Shown here piece after piece: positions 9,212-18,481 of a DNA stretch of 35,746 nucleotides. The DNA is taken from the NCBI GenBank assembly GCA_002399435.1, contig DHDO01000090.1, positions 5,772-41,517 on the forward strand, in the 5' to 3' direction. The notes beneath the pieces were generated by a model. It did not search any database and was not told where the DNA came from. It worked only from the letters and a program-made list of their open reading frames with translations. How positions within the stretch are numbered: the first letter of the stretch is position 1; every line of letters starts with the position of its first letter. Both the position numbers and the translations under genes were made by a program. Source of the DNA: Firmicutes bacterium UBA4874. GTDB taxonomy: Bacteria > Bacillota > Clostridia > Caldicoprobacterales > DTU083.

Positions 9212-10045
9212 ATGAAACCCATTATAGAAGTCCAAAATGTATCGTTTGATTATGTTGGTCAGGGAGGGGAAGAAACGGCGGCTCTGGATAACGTATCCCT
9301 TACGATTGGCAAGGGCGAGTTTGTCGTAATGATCGGACACAATGGATCCGGAAAGTCCACCCTGGCCAAGCATTTCAATGCATTGCTGAAGCCCCGGTCC
9401 GGTGATGTATGGGTCAAGGGAATGAACACGAAGGAGGAAGATAGACTTTGGGATATCCGACAGACGGCGGGTATGGTCTTTCAAAATCCCGATAATCAGC
9501 TTGTGGCCAACGTCGTGGAGGAGGATGTGGCTTTTGGTCCGGAAAATCTGGCTGTTCCGCCTGCAGAAATCCGAAAACAGGTGGACGATGCCCTGTCTGC
9601 TGTGAACATGACGGAATATGCAACTTCTGCCCCTCATTTTTTGTCCGGCGGACAGAAACAGCGGGTGTCCATTGCCGGCGTAATCGCCATGCATCCGGAA
9701 ATCATCATTCTGGATGAGCCCACCGCCATGCTGGATCCTTCCGGCCGCAGGGAAGTAATGGATACCATACATCGTTTGAATAAAGAGGATGGAATCACCA
9801 TTGTGCATATCACACATTACATGGAGGAAGCCATTCACGCCGATCGTGTCATTGTTATGGACAACGGCAGGATTGTACTGGACGGGACTCCAAGGGAGAT
9901 CTTCCGTCAGGCCGACATGCTGAAGAACATCGGTCTGGATGTTCCCCAGATTGTGGAGCTTTGCCATGAGCTTCGGCGGGAAGGGTTTGATATTGAGGGA
10001 GATCCCATAAGCCTGGAAGAGATGGTGGACGCGTTATGCCAGTGA
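9212..10045 (+). CDS. ecfA1: ECF transporter ATP-binding subunit EcfA1
   Basis: This is one of two ABC ATPases of a group II energy-coupling factor transporter, which imports vitamins or cobalt/nickel through exchangeable S components. Of 277 residues, Walker A is GHNGSGKST (42-50), the Q loop VFQNPDNQ (89-96), the signature LSGGQ (144-148), Walker B IIILDEP (164-170), and the H-loop histidine lies in VHITHYM. It overlaps ecfA2 by 10 bases, and the three-gene module follows rplQ as in most Firmicutes. No S component is in the window, so the substrate cannot be read from here. Confidence 0.95.
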   Translation: MKPIIEVQNVSFDYVGQGGEETAALDNVSLTIGKGEFVVMIGHNGSGKSTLAKHFNALLKPRSGDVWVKGMNTKEEDRLWDIRQTAGMVFQNPDNQLVANVVEEDVAFGPENLAVPPAEIRKQVDDALSAVNMTEYATSAPHFLSGGQKQRVSIAGVIAMHPEIIILDEPTAMLDPSGRREVMDTIHRLNKEDGITIVHITHYMEEAIHADRVIVMDNGRIVLDGTPREIFRQADMLKNIGLDVPQIVELCHELRREGFDIEGDPISLEEMVDALCQ

Positions 10046-10899
10046 AGATGGAACAGGTAACACATGTTTATATGGAGGGGGGGCCTTTCGAATCCACTGC
10101 TCTCCTGGATGTGAATCTGGAAATCCAGGATGGGGAGTTCATCGGGCTTATCGGACATACCGGTTCCGGAAAATCCACTTTGATTCAGCATCTGAACGGA
10201 TTGCTGCTACCAACACAGGGAACGGTAATCGTCAATGAAATGCGGATAGAGAAAAACAGTAAGGATCTCAAGCCTCTGCGGCAGCAGGTAGGCCTGGTAT
10301 TTCAATATCCGGAGCAGCAGCTCTTTGAGGAAACCGTCGGTAAGGATATTGCCTATGGCCCGAAAAATCTGGGACTGTCCGGGGAGGATATCGATTTTCG
10401 GGTGAAGGAAGCTGCGGAATTGGTCGGCCTGCCTTTCGAAGAGGTGAAGGATCGTTCCCCTTTTGAGCTGAGCGGAGGACAGAGACGACGAGTCGCCATT
10501 GCCGGCGTTTTGGCAATGCATCCAACTATATTGATATTGGATGAGCCGACGGCGGGATTGGACCCCAGGGGAAGGGACGAGGTATTGAACGGGATCCGGG
10601 TTCTTCATGAAAAAAACGGCTATACGATTATTTTGGTTTCCCACAGTATGGAGGATATCGCCCGGCTTGTGGACCGGATTGTTGTCATGAACAAAGGCCG
10701 TGTGGTGCTGACCGGCTCTCCCAGGGAGATCTTTACCCATGCGGAAGAGTTGGAGAGCATGGGCCTGGGTGTGCCGCAGATTACCAGGCTGATGAAAGCC
10801 CTCCGGCAAAAGGGGATGGATGTCCCGGTGGATATTTACACGGTGGAGCAGGCAAAGGAAGCACTTATCAAGGTATTGGGGGAGAAAAGACATGCTTAA
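10036..10899 (+). CDS. ecfA2: ECF transporter ATP-binding subunit EcfA2
   Basis: This is the second ATPase of the ECF module, forming a heterodimer with EcfA1. Its 287 residues show Walker [10 protein letters not shown] (40-48), the Q loop [10 protein letters not shown] (88-97), signature LSGGQ (145-149) and Walker B ILILDEP (165-171), with GLDPRGR as the D loop. The start at 10036 lies within ecfA1, and its stop overlaps the start of ecfT by 8 bases, consistent with tight translational coupling of the three subunits. Confidence 0.95.
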   Translation: MPVKMEQVTHVYMEGGPFESTALLDVNLEIQDGEFIGLIGHTGSGKSTLIQHLNGLLLPTQGTVIVNEMRIEKNSKDLKPLRQQVGLVFQYPEQQLFEETVGKDIAYGPKNLGLSGEDIDFRVKEAAELVGLPFEEVKDRSPFELSGGQRRRVAIAGVLAMHPTILILDEPTAGLDPRGRDEVLNGIRVLHEKNGYTIILVSHSMEDIARLVDRIVVMNKGRVVLTGSPREIFTHAEELESMGLGVPQITRLMKALRQKGMDVPVDIYTVEQAKEALIKVLGEKRHA

Positions 10900-11692
10900 G
10901 GATATCACGATCGGCCAGTATTATCCGTCTGATTCTCCGATTCATCGACTGGATCCACGGACCAAGCTGATGATTACCTTTTTGTATATCATCATTATTT
11001 TCTTTGTGCAGCATTTCGCCGGCTATCTGTTTGTTTTTCTCTTTCTGGCATTGGTCATTGTCCTTTCCGGGCTTCCGCTCAAATATATTCTAAAGGGGCT
11101 GAAACCCCTGCTGTTCATTATTGTGCTGACGTTCTGCATTAATCTGTTTTTTACATCCGGCGGAAAAGTCATTTTTCAGCTGGGCTTCCTGAAAGTGACG
11201 GAAGAAGGCCTCAGGCAAGGCATTTCCATGATGCTGCGGCTGTTGTTGTTGGTGATGGGAACCTCCCTGCTGACCCTGACCACTTCTCCGATTTCCCTGA
11301 CAGATGGGCTGGAGGCACTGCTGAAACCTTTGCAGGCGATTCATTTTCCCGCGCATGAGCTGGCCATGATGATGACCATTGCGCTGCGCTTTATCCCCAC
11401 TCTGCTGGAAGAAACGGACAAGATCATGAAGGCGCAGATGGCGAGGGGAGCGGATTTTGAAAGCGGCAATCTGATTCAGAGGGCAAAATCCATGGTGCCG
11501 CTGATGGTTCCCCTGTTCATCAGTGCGTTTCGAAGGGCAGACGAACTGGCCATGGCCATGGAAGCCCGCTGCTATCGGGGAGGGGAGAACCGGACCCGCA
11601 TGAAGGTACTGCGGATGGAAAGAATTGATTATGAGGCCTTTGGGGCTGCGCTGCTCCTTATTGCAGCGGTACTGATCAATTCCTACTGCTGA
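10892..11692 (+). CDS. ecfT: ECF transporter transmembrane subunit EcfT
   Basis: EcfT is the membrane scaffold that links the ATPases to S components. The 266-residue product has hydrophobic segments at about 25-60, 68-90, 112-132, 155-172 and 247-265. The two coupling motifs that dock into the ATPases are visible as A-R-G at 184-186 (AQMARGADFE) and A-R-C at 225-227 (AMEARCYRGG); the second has cysteine where glycine is common. The frame is open back to 10820, but ATG 10892, overlapping the ecfA2 stop and preceded by GGGGGAG, gives the normal N-terminus. Confidence 0.95.
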   Translation: MLKDITIGQYYPSDSPIHRLDPRTKLMITFLYIIIIFFVQHFAGYLFVFLFLALVIVLSGLPLKYILKGLKPLLFIIVLTFCINLFFTSGGKVIFQLGFLKVTEEGLRQGISMMLRLLLLVMGTSLLTLTTSPISLTDGLEALLKPLQAIHFPAHELAMMMTIALRFIPTLLEETDKIMKAQMARGADFESGNLIQRAKSMVPLMVPLFISAFRRADELAMAMEARCYRGGENRTRMKVLRMERIDYEAFGAALLLIAAVLINSYC

Positions 11693-11769
11693 TTTTCCTG
11701 GAAATACCAGTTCTCAAAACATACTGCAGCGGGCAGAAAAAGCAGATATCGCCATGCAGGGAGGAACCT

Positions 11770-12540
11770 ATGAAAAACATTATGCTGACAATGGAATATG
11801 ATGGCACCTCCTATGCCGGCTGGCAGAGACAGCCCAATGCAATGACCGTACAGCAGAAAGTGGAAGAAGCATTGCAGGAACTCACCCGGGTGACCGTTCC
11901 TGTCATTGGTTCCGGCCGGACGGACAGCGGAGTGCATGCGAGGGGACAGACTGCAAATTTCAGGACGGATTCTCCCATTCCGCCGGAAAAGTTCAGCTTT
12001 GCATTGAACTCCCTGCTTCCCAGGGACATACGGATTATCTGTTCCCGGGAGGTGAGCGGGGACTTCCATGCGCGGTTTTCTGCGACCGGGAAAAAATATA
12101 AGTATTCCATGATCGTGCGTCCGCAGGGCACCGCCATAGGGTACCGGTATCTATACCATATTTGTGTTCCGTTGGACGTTTCGGCAATGAAGGAAGCCGC
12201 GGGATATTTTAAGGGCACACATGATTTTGCTTCATTTATGGCAGCCGGTTCCCCGGTCCGGACAACGGTTCGAACGGTTACTGATGTCCGGCTGGATTGG
12301 GAGGATCCCTTTTTGTATTTCATGGTAAAGGGAGACGGCTTTTTGTATCATATGGTCCGTATTATGGTCGGAACCCTGATTGAAGTGGGAAGGGGCAGGA
12401 TCGATTCTTTTTCCGTACCGGAAGTTCTTCAGGCAAGGGATCGGAAAAGAGCAGGTCCGACAGCTCCTCCCCAGGGTCTATCCCTGGAAGAAGTATATTA
12501 TGAAAAATATTTTCTTGACACGCCGCAGCACATGCATTAA
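11770..12540 (+). CDS. truA: tRNA pseudouridine(38-40) synthase TruA
   Basis: TruA isomerises uridines 38-40 in the anticodon stem of many tRNAs. The 256-residue product has the catalytic aspartate D52 in GSGRTDSGVHARGQ, the N-terminal EYDGTSYAGWQRQ, and the C-terminal FLYHMVRIMVGTL block. It is placed between ecfT and rplM, the usual Firmicutes order. The last 30 bases of the gene carry a strong promoter for rplM (see 12515-12543). Confidence 0.96.
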   Translation: MKNIMLTMEYDGTSYAGWQRQPNAMTVQQKVEEALQELTRVTVPVIGSGRTDSGVHARGQTANFRTDSPIPPEKFSFALNSLLPRDIRIICSREVSGDFHARFSATGKKYKYSMIVRPQGTAIGYRYLYHICVPLDVSAMKEAAGYFKGTHDFASFMAAGSPVRTTVRTVTDVRLDWEDPFLYFMVKGDGFLYHMVRIMVGTLIEVGRGRIDSFSVPEVLQARDRKRAGPTAPPQGLSLEEVYYEKYFLDTPQHMH

Positions 12541-12543
12541 AAT
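12515..12543 (+). promoter_or_regulatory. Promoter for rplM-rpsI inside the end of truA
   Basis: TTGACA at 12515-12520 and TAAAAT at 12538-12543 are separated by exactly 17 bases. The -35 matches consensus fully and the -10 in five of six positions. Transcription would start near 12550 and give a leader of about 125 bases before rplM, so rplM-rpsI need not depend on read-through from truA. Confidence 0.75.
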
Positions 12544-12560
12544 AAAGAATAGTGCCTATT

Positions 12561-12594
12561 AAGATCCACTGGCCCCGGACGGTCTACGGATCTT
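12561..12594 (+). promoter_or_regulatory. Hairpin in the rplM leader (candidate r-protein leader)
   Basis: AAGATCC (12561-12567) and GGATCTT (12588-12594) form a perfect 7-bp stem around a GC-rich loop. It lies just downstream of the predicted start site and about 80 bases before rplM. No U-run follows, so it is not a terminator. Firmicutes rplM transcripts are known to carry an autoregulatory L13 leader; I cannot confirm that this is the same fold by eye. Confidence 0.45.
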
Positions 12595-12676
12595 TGCGGA
12601 ATAAAAGAAAATGAATCGAAACGAAATGCCTGAGATACAAACAGCAAATGTATTTCAGTCGGATTGGAGGGAACCC

Positions 12677-13108
12677 ATGATGAAGACCTATATGGCAAAT
12701 GCCGATACAGTAGAACGGAAATGGTATGTAGTGGATGCCAAAGGGAAAACCCTTGGACGTCTTTCATCTGAAATTGCAAAAATATTGAGAGGGAAAAATA
12801 AGCCCATTTATACTCCTCATGTGGATACCGGAGATTATGTGATTGTGGTCAATGCCGAACTGGTGGAGGTTACCGGTAAAAAGGGAGAGCAGAAGCTCTA
12901 CCGGCACCACACTTCCTATCCGGGAGGATTGAGGGAAATAAACTTCAATCATCTCATTAAGGAAAAGCCCACCACTGTCATCTATGGGGCAGTAAAGGGA
13001 ATGCTGCCGCATAGCAGCCTGGGCAGGGATATGCTCCGGAAATTGAAAGTTTATGCAGGGCCGGATCACAATCATGAAGCTCAAAAGCCGGAAATGCTTG
13101 ATTTATAA
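12677..13108 (+). CDS. rplM: 50S ribosomal protein L13
   Basis: L13 is an early assembly protein of the 50S subunit. The 143-residue product contains [18 protein letters not shown], the [18 protein letters not shown] block and [16 protein letters not shown]. The frame is open back to 12611, but GGAGGGAA at 12666-12673 indicates ATG 12677 (or the adjacent ATG 12680), which matches the family length. It forms a two-gene operon with rpsI, 24 bases downstream. Confidence 0.97.
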   Translation: MMKTYMANADTVERKWYVVDAKGKTLGRLSSEIAKILRGKNKPIYTPHVDTGDYVIVVNAELVEVTGKKGEQKLYRHHTSYPGGLREINFNHLIKEKPTTVIYGAVKGMLPHSSLGRDMLRKLKVYAGPDHNHEAQKPEMLDL

Positions 13109-13132
13109 GCAGACGAAAGGAGGAAATAAAGA

Positions 13133-13525
13133 ATGGCCAAAATACAATACTTCGGAACGGGACGAAGAAAGAAATCCGTCGCCAGGGTTCGGTTAATTCC
13201 TGGAGAAGGGGATTTTTCAATCAATAAAAGAAGCATTGATGAATATTTCGGACTGGATACGCTGAAGGCAACTGTCCGCCAGCCATTGGAAGAAACGGGC
13301 ACGACAGGCAAATTCGATGTCATCGTAAATGTACATGGCGGCGGATTTACAGGACAGGCGGGTGCAATTCGCCATGGAATCTCCCGTGCCTTGTTGAAAG
13401 CAGATGAGAGCCTGCGGCCGACTCTAAAAAAAGCAGGTTTCCTGACACGGGATCCCAGAATGAAGGAAAGAAAGAAATATGGCCTCAAGGCTGCCCGCAG
13501 ATCTCCGCAGTTTTCCAAGAGGTAA
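13133..13525 (+). CDS. rpsI: 30S ribosomal protein S9
   Basis: S9 is in the 30S head, and its C-terminal lysine-arginine tail reaches the P-site tRNA anticodon. The 130-residue product has [15 protein letters not shown] near the N-terminus, [19 protein letters not shown], and ends with [11 protein letters not shown], the conserved tail. ATG 13133 follows AAAGGAGG at 13117-13124. A terminator lies about 20 bases after its stop. Confidence 0.97.
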   Translation: MAKIQYFGTGRRKKSVARVRLIPGEGDFSINKRSIDEYFGLDTLKATVRQPLEETGTTGKFDVIVNVHGGGFTGQAGAIRHGISRALLKADESLRPTLKKAGFLTRDPRMKERKKYGLKAARRSPQFSKR

Positions 13526-13547
13526 GGATTCTGTTTTAGGTATGCAA

Positions 13548-13579
13548 AACGTCAGAGGAAGTTTTCCCTGGCGTTTTTT
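13548..13579 (+). terminator. Intrinsic terminator after rpsI
   Basis: AACGTCAGAGGAA (13548-13560) pairs with TTCCCTGGCGTT (from 13564) in a 12-13 bp stem with one mismatch and a three-base loop, followed directly by a T-run. It closes the rplM-rpsI unit. Confidence 0.85.
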
Positions 13580-13618
13580 GTAATTTTGGGTTGTCGCCGT
13601 TTTCTTTCAAAAAGCAAT

Positions 13619-13647
13619 TTTCCAGATTGGCCAAAATAGGATATACT
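13619..13647 (+). promoter_or_regulatory. Putative promoter for the trxB-like gene
   Basis: TTTCCA (13619-13624) and TATACT (13642-13647) are 17 bases apart, lying after the rpsI terminator and about 105 bases before the trxB-like start. The -35 is only a four-of-six match, so confidence is moderate. Confidence 0.45.
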
Positions 13648-13751
13648 ATGCATAAGAAGGTTATTTGATTTCCATGGGAAATGAGTTTTGTGATGCGCCG
13701 GAGCGATCATGGACAAAAGGCAATGTTTCACAGAATAATGGAGGGAATTTT

Positions 13752-14675
13752 ATGCTGGATGTTATTATAGTGGGAGGCGGGGTAGCCGGATTGACCGCAG
13801 GGCTGTATGCCAATCGCGGCGGTCTGTCCACTCTGCTGTTTGAGAGGATGTTCCCGGGTGGCCAGGCATCCACGACAGGCCTGATTGAGAACTATCCGGG
13901 CTTTGACGAGCCGATCAGCGGCCCGGATCTTGTCGAAAAGATGGAAAATCAGGCCCAAAAGTTTGGCCTGAAAATCCTCTATGATGAGGTAACCGGCCTG
14001 GACCTGGAGGGAAGAACAAAGAAGGTGGAGGCGGGAGGGAAAACATACGAATGCAAAGCGGTAATCCTCGCCATGGGAGCGGAGCCAAGGCAGCTTGGCC
14101 TGGAGAAGGAAAAGGAATTCCGGGGCAAGGGGATATCCTATTGCGCAACCTGTGACGGTGCCTTCTACAAGGGAAAGGATGTTGTCGTGGTCGGCGGCGG
14201 GGATACTGCGGCGGAGGATGCCATGTTTTTGTCCCGGTATGTCCGTAAGGCTTATTTGGTGCACCGGCGCGATACGCTGCGTGCTTCCAGAATTCTGGCG
14301 GACCGGGTTCTGGCCAGAGAGAATGTGGAAATGGTCTGGAGTTCGGAAGTGGAAGCTATTTTGGGGGAAAACCGGGTGACCGGAGTACGGACTGTTGATC
14401 GCAGGACAGGGAAGAAACGGGAAATCAGGGCAGATGGGATTTTTATCGCCATCGGAGTGCACCCCAACAGCGAGGGCATTCCAAATCAGGTGCCCATGAG
14501 CCGATCCGGTTATGTGATCACCAACGAGTCCATGCAGGCCGGTATTCCGGGAGTGTTTGCCGCAGGGGATCTCCGGCAGAAGCCTTTGCTGCAGCTGGTA
14601 ACGGCGGCTTCGGATGGAGCAGTGGCGGCCGTATCTGCCCAGAGGTACATCATGAAGGAATTTATGTCCGAATAA
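13752..14675 (+). CDS. trxB: Thioredoxin reductase-like flavoprotein
   Basis: This is an FAD- and NAD(P)H-dependent disulfide reductase of the low-molecular-weight thioredoxin reductase family. In 307 residues it has the FAD dinucleotide fold GGGVAGLTAG (8-17), the redox pair C131-A-T-C134 in SYCATCDGAFY, the NAD(P)H fold VVVVGGGDTAAEDA (about 144-157) and the second FAD segment GVFAAGDLR near the C-terminus. TrxB normally keeps thioredoxin reduced. Close relatives use other partners, so the trxB name is by family. The frame is open to 13665, but GGAGGG at 13740-13745 favours ATG 13752. Confidence 0.88.
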   Translation: MLDVIIVGGGVAGLTAGLYANRGGLSTLLFERMFPGGQASTTGLIENYPGFDEPISGPDLVEKMENQAQKFGLKILYDEVTGLDLEGRTKKVEAGGKTYECKAVILAMGAEPRQLGLEKEKEFRGKGISYCATCDGAFYKGKDVVVVGGGDTAAEDAMFLSRYVRKAYLVHRRDTLRASRILADRVLARENVEMVWSSEVEAILGENRVTGVRTVDRRTGKKREIRADGIFIAIGVHPNSEGIPNQVPMSRSGYVITNESMQAGIPGVFAAGDLRQKPLLQLVTAASDGAVAAVSAQRYIMKEFMSE

Positions 14676-14736
14676 TGGGATCTGTTTGTTGCGGAATTGT
14701 TTTTTAAAAAAGTCTGAAAGAGGAAGGGGAGCCTGA

Positions 14737-16083
14737 ATGGGACGTTTGTTTGGAACAGATGGCGTAAGGGGACTTGCAAATTCGGAGCTGACCTGCAAAA
14801 CGGCATTTGAGCTGGGGCAGGCCGGCGCCTATGTACTGACGAAGGCGAGACACAGACCAAAGATATTGGTGGGGCGGGACACCCGCATTTCCGGTGATAT
14901 GCTGGAGGCTGCACTGACCGCAGGCATTTGCTCCGTGGGAGCAGAGGCTGTTGTAGCGGGCGTCCTGCCTACGCCTGCCATTGCCTGTTTGACCCGCCGC
15001 TACGGCATGGATGCCGGTGTTGTGATCTCTGCCTCTCACAATGCCATGGAATACAACGGGATTAAATTTTTTGATCATTGCGGTTATAAACTGCCGGATG
15101 AGTTGGAAGACCGCATTGAGCGCATTATTTCAGACGGGACCGGGAAATTGCCGGTGCCGGTGGGAGAAAAAGTGGGCAGAAGGGTTCCGGCATGGAACGC
15201 TGAAAAGGATTATGCAGAGTTTTTGAAGAGTACCATTGATGTGGATCTGAAAGGATTAAAACTGGCTTTGGATTGTGCCAACGGCGCTTCGTATCGGGTG
15301 GCTCCCAAAGTGCTGCAATCTCTCGGAGCGGAGGTCCGGATCCGGAAGAATGCACCGGATGGGATCAATATCAACGATGGCTGCGGATCCACCCATCCGG
15401 AGGGGCTCCAGGGCTTTGTCCGGGAGGAGAAAGTGGATGCCGGTCTTGCCTTTGATGGGGATGCGGATCGGCTGATTGCCGTGGATGAAAACGGGAATCT
15501 GGTGGATGGGGATCAGATCCTGTTGATTTGTGCCCTGGATATGAAGGATCGGGGCCTTCTGAAGCAAAATACGGTTGTCGGGACGGTCATGAGCAACCTT
15601 GGCCTGAAAATCGCCCTGAAAAAAGCGGGATGCACACTGGAACAAACCAGGGTAGGAGACCGGTATGTGCTGGAGAGAATGTTGGAAAGGAATTATAGCC
15701 TGGGTGGAGAACAATCAGGACATATTATTTTCCGAAATCACAGCACAACAGGGGATGGGATCCTGACGGCACTACAGATGCTGTCCGTCGTCAAACGAAG
15801 CGGCAAGCCGCTTTCCGCCCTGGCAGCCGGCATGACGAAACTGCCTCAGGTACTGGTGAATGCCAGGGTTTCCGAGGCAAAGAAGCATTGTTATGCAGAG
15901 GATGCGGTCATACAGGAGGAGATCCGGAAGATTGAATCCAGGTTTCGGGAAGAAGGGCGGGTATTGATCCGGACTTCGGGAACCGAACCTTTGGTAAGGA
16001 TCATGATAGAGGGAACGGACCAACAGCTTATGGAAAAGGAAGCCGTTCGGCTGGCCGGGCTGATTGAACAGCGTCTGGCTTAA
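14737..16083 (+). CDS. glmM: Phosphoglucosamine mutase
   Basis: GlmM interconverts glucosamine-6-phosphate and glucosamine-1-phosphate on the way to UDP-GlcNAc for peptidoglycan. The 448-residue product has the N-terminal GRLFGTDGVRG, the catalytic phosphoserine S100 in ISASHNAMEYNGIKFF, the metal-binding DGDADR (around 238-243) and the C-terminal phosphate-binding RTSGTEPLVRIMIEG. It begins with ATG 14737 behind AGGAAGGGG, 61 bases after the trxB-like gene, and the GH2 gene follows by 21 bases, so the three may be cotranscribed. Confidence 0.96.
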   Translation: MGRLFGTDGVRGLANSELTCKTAFELGQAGAYVLTKARHRPKILVGRDTRISGDMLEAALTAGICSVGAEAVVAGVLPTPAIACLTRRYGMDAGVVISASHNAMEYNGIKFFDHCGYKLPDELEDRIERIISDGTGKLPVPVGEKVGRRVPAWNAEKDYAEFLKSTIDVDLKGLKLALDCANGASYRVAPKVLQSLGAEVRIRKNAPDGININDGCGSTHPEGLQGFVREEKVDAGLAFDGDADRLIAVDENGNLVDGDQILLICALDMKDRGLLKQNTVVGTVMSNLGLKIALKKAGCTLEQTRVGDRYVLERMLERNYSLGGEQSGHIIFRNHSTTGDGILTALQMLSVVKRSGKPLSALAAGMTKLPQVLVNARVSEAKKHCYAEDAVIQEEIRKIESRFREEGRVLIRTSGTEPLVRIMIEGTDQQLMEKEAVRLAGLIEQRLA

Positions 16084-16104
16084 ACTGAAAAAAGGAGAAT
16101 TTTC

Positions 16105-17853
16105 ATGCAGACAACACGGGAAAGCACGGTTCCGAGGCCGGAGTATCCCAGGCCTCAGCTGGTTCGGGATCGTTGGATGAATCTGAACGGACCCTGGGAA
16201 TTTGAAATGGATTTTGGAAGAAGCGGAAAAGAACGGGAGGTATACCGGTCGGAGAAGCTGAAGACACAGATTGTGGTTCCTTTTTGTCCGGAAAGCAAAC
16301 TGTCCGGCATCGCCTATAAGGATTTTATACCGGCCGTCTGGTATCGCCGGGAGTTCGTTCTCCCGGACAGCTGGAGCGGGCACCGTACTCTGATTCACTT
16401 TGGGGCAGTGGATTATGACACGGAGGTCTGGATCAACGGAGTTTCCGTGGGCACGCACCGGGGTGGGTACACTTCCTTTTCCTTTGACATCACGGAGCAG
16501 CTCCGGCCCGGCAGCAATGTTGTAACCGTCTGTGCGGAGGACGAACCGCGCTCCGGCCTGCAGCCCGTGGGCAAGCAGAGAAGGGAACATCATTTCATCC
16601 GGGCAGGTTGCGATTATACCAGAACCACGGGCATCTGGCAGACCGTCTGGCTGGAGTGTGTTCCGCAGCAGTATTTATCTGCCCTGAAGATCCTCCCCGA
16701 TCCGGAAAACAAACGGGTACATATCGAGTCCAGGATAAAAGGAAATACAAATGGGCTTTCGCTGAAAGCGGAAGCACGGTATCAGGGCAGGCAAGTGGGA
16801 AGCTCCGTAGCTGAGGTTGTAGGGGAAACGGCATATCTTACCGTAGCATTGGATGAAATCTATCTGTGGGAACCCGGGAAGCCGGAGTTATATGATTTGA
16901 ATCTCACCGTTCAGAATGGCAGGGAACCGATTGACACGGTCCGGAGTTATTTTGGCCTGCGATCTGTGACCATCCGGGATCATGCCATTGCCATCAACGG
17001 AAAGCCTGTTTTTCAAAGGCTTGTGCTGGATCAGGGATTTTATCCGGATGGGATCTATACGGCTCCCTCTGAGGAAGACCTGAAAAAGGATATACGGATT
17101 TCCATGGAGATGGGCTTTAACGGGGCCAGGCTTCATCAGAAGGTTTTTGAACCGGAATATCTGTATTGGGCGGATAAGATGGGATATCTGGTCTGGGGCG
17201 AGTATGCAAGCTGGGGACTGGATATTACCACTTCCATGGGATTGGAACGTTTTCTGCCGGAATGGATGGAGACTATGGAACGGGATTACAATCACCCATC
17301 CATTATCGGCTGGTGCCCGTTCAACGAAACCTGGGACAATCGCGGAACCCGGCAGGACGACGAGGTGCTGCGCATTGCCTGGCAGGTTACGAAATCCATG
17401 GATCCATCCCGGCCGGTCATTGATACCAGCGGGAACTTCCATGTGAAAACCGATATTTTTGATATTCATGACTATGATCAGGATCCGGAATCCCTGCGGG
17501 CCAAGCTGGAACCAATGCGAACCGGCGAAGGGATTTATGTCACTTTTCCGGATCGGCAGAAATATGAGGATCAGCCCTATTTTGTAAGTGAATACGGCGG
17601 GATCTGGTGGAAGCCCGGAGATAAGCAGGGCTGGGGTTACGGCACCCGTCCCGTAAGCGAAAAGGAGTTTCTGGAACGTTACCGGGGGTTGACGGAAGCC
17701 CTGCTTGAGCATCCCCGGATCTGTGCCTTCTGCTATACCCAGCTCTACGACGTGGAGCAGGAGGTCAACGGATTGTACACCTATGACCGAAAGCCCAAAT
17801 TCGATCCGGAAATCATAAAGGCTGTGAACAGCCAAAAAGCGGCGATAGAGTAA
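16105..17853 (+). CDS. Glycoside hydrolase family 2 protein
   Basis: This is a three-domain GH2 enzyme (582 residues) of the beta-galactosidase/beta-glucuronidase clan. It has an N-terminal sugar-binding jelly roll (about 10-185, with HFGAVDYDTEVWINGVSVG), an immunoglobulin-like domain (about 186-290) and a TIM barrel (about 290-580). The acid/base is probably E408 in CPFNETWD and the nucleophile E496 in YFVSEYGG. There is no signal peptide, so it should act in the cytoplasm. Substrate cannot be assigned; lacking the long LacZ C-terminal domains, it is closer to the short GH2 group. The stop is two bases from the stop of the convergent Fur-family gene. Confidence 0.88.
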   Translation: MQTTRESTVPRPEYPRPQLVRDRWMNLNGPWEFEMDFGRSGKEREVYRSEKLKTQIVVPFCPESKLSGIAYKDFIPAVWYRREFVLPDSWSGHRTLIHFGAVDYDTEVWINGVSVGTHRGGYTSFSFDITEQLRPGSNVVTVCAEDEPRSGLQPVGKQRREHHFIRAGCDYTRTTGIWQTVWLECVPQQYLSALKILPDPENKRVHIESRIKGNTNGLSLKAEARYQGRQVGSSVAEVVGETAYLTVALDEIYLWEPGKPELYDLNLTVQNGREPIDTVRSYFGLRSVTIRDHAIAINGKPVFQRLVLDQGFYPDGIYTAPSEEDLKKDIRISMEMGFNGARLHQKVFEPEYLYWADKMGYLVWGEYASWGLDITTSMGLERFLPEWMETMERDYNHPSIIGWCPFNETWDNRGTRQDDEVLRIAWQVTKSMDPSRPVIDTSGNFHVKTDIFDIHDYDQDPESLRAKLEPMRTGEGIYVTFPDRQKYEDQPYFVSEYGGIWWKPGDKQGWGYGTRPVSEKEFLERYRGLTEALLEHPRICAFCYTQLYDVEQEVNGLYTYDRKPKFDPEIIKAVNSQKAAIE

Positions 17854-17855
17854 AG

Positions 17856-18356
17856 CTATGCCCCATATGCTGCAGGAGTCGGAGCTGACCGATCGGAGGA
17901 CTCCTCTTTTGCCCCGGATGCGCTGAACTCCGGCGCCTTTTCTTCGGCCCGGCATTTGGGGCAGATGCCCCGGTAATAGACATTCCTTTCCCGTACTTCG
18001 AAGCCATCCAGATCACTTGCGGACAGAGCGTCGGGATCGATGTCAAATTCATAGATGCTGTTGCAGCGCTCACATTTAAAATGGCCGTGGTCCGTGATGT
18101 CCACATCGTAACGCAGCTCGTTGCCATCTATGGTAACGGCTCGGATTACATTGGCCCGGAGAAACAGATCGAGCGTGTTGTAAATGGTGGTTTTGGAAAG
18201 GGTCGGAATTTCCACCACCAGTGCCCGGTAAATATCGTCCACGGTCGGATGGCTTGCGTTGGTTGCAAGGTACTCAAATACCTTCAACCTGGGAAAGGAA
18301 GGTTTAACATGATTCTTGAGCAGGTACTTCTGGATTTCTTGCAGGGGAATCGACAC
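17856..18356 (-). CDS. PerR/Fur-family metalloregulator
   Basis: This is a DNA-binding repressor of the Fur superfamily (166 residues). The winged helix holds TLSKTTIYNTLDLFL at about 52-66. The structural zinc site is C95-x2-C98 with C132-x2-C135. Candidate regulatory-metal ligands are H36, D84, H90 and H92, aligning with H37, D85, H91 and H93 of B. subtilis PerR. The fifth PerR ligand, Asp104, aligns with E103, a Fur-like residue. The tail after residue 136 is a 30-residue low-complexity extension. A TTG at 18395 is in frame, but AGGAAGG seven bases before GTG 18356 favours the latter. Confidence 0.88.
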   Translation of the reverse strand: MSIPLQEIQKYLLKNHVKPSFPRLKVFEYLATNASHPTVDDIYRALVVEIPTLSKTTIYNTLDLFLRANVIRAVTIDGNELRYDVDITDHGHFKCERCNSIYEFDIDPDALSASDLDGFEVRERNVYYRGICPKCRAEEKAPEFSASGAKEESSDRSAPTPAAYGA

Positions 18357-18408
18357 AATATTACCTTCCTTCCTATATTTCGTATAACGATACAATAATT
18401 GTAATCCT

Positions 18409-18446
18409 TATAATTTTATTATACCTGCATAGTTGCAATAATGCAA
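18409..18446 (-). promoter_or_regulatory. Promoter of the PerR/Fur gene with palindromic operator
   Basis: On the minus strand, TTGCAT (18446-18441) and TATAAT (18423-18418) are 17 bases apart. The -10 is one arm of a perfect inverted repeat TATAAT-TTT-ATTATA spanning 18409-18423. Fur and PerR operators are AT-rich palindromes related to TTATAAT-n-ATTATAA, so autorepression is likely. The same site lies upstream of the divergent PAP2 gene and could affect it too. Confidence 0.6.
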
Positions 18447-18481
18447 GGGAATTTGTGCATAAGGAAGGGAAGACCGGGAAT

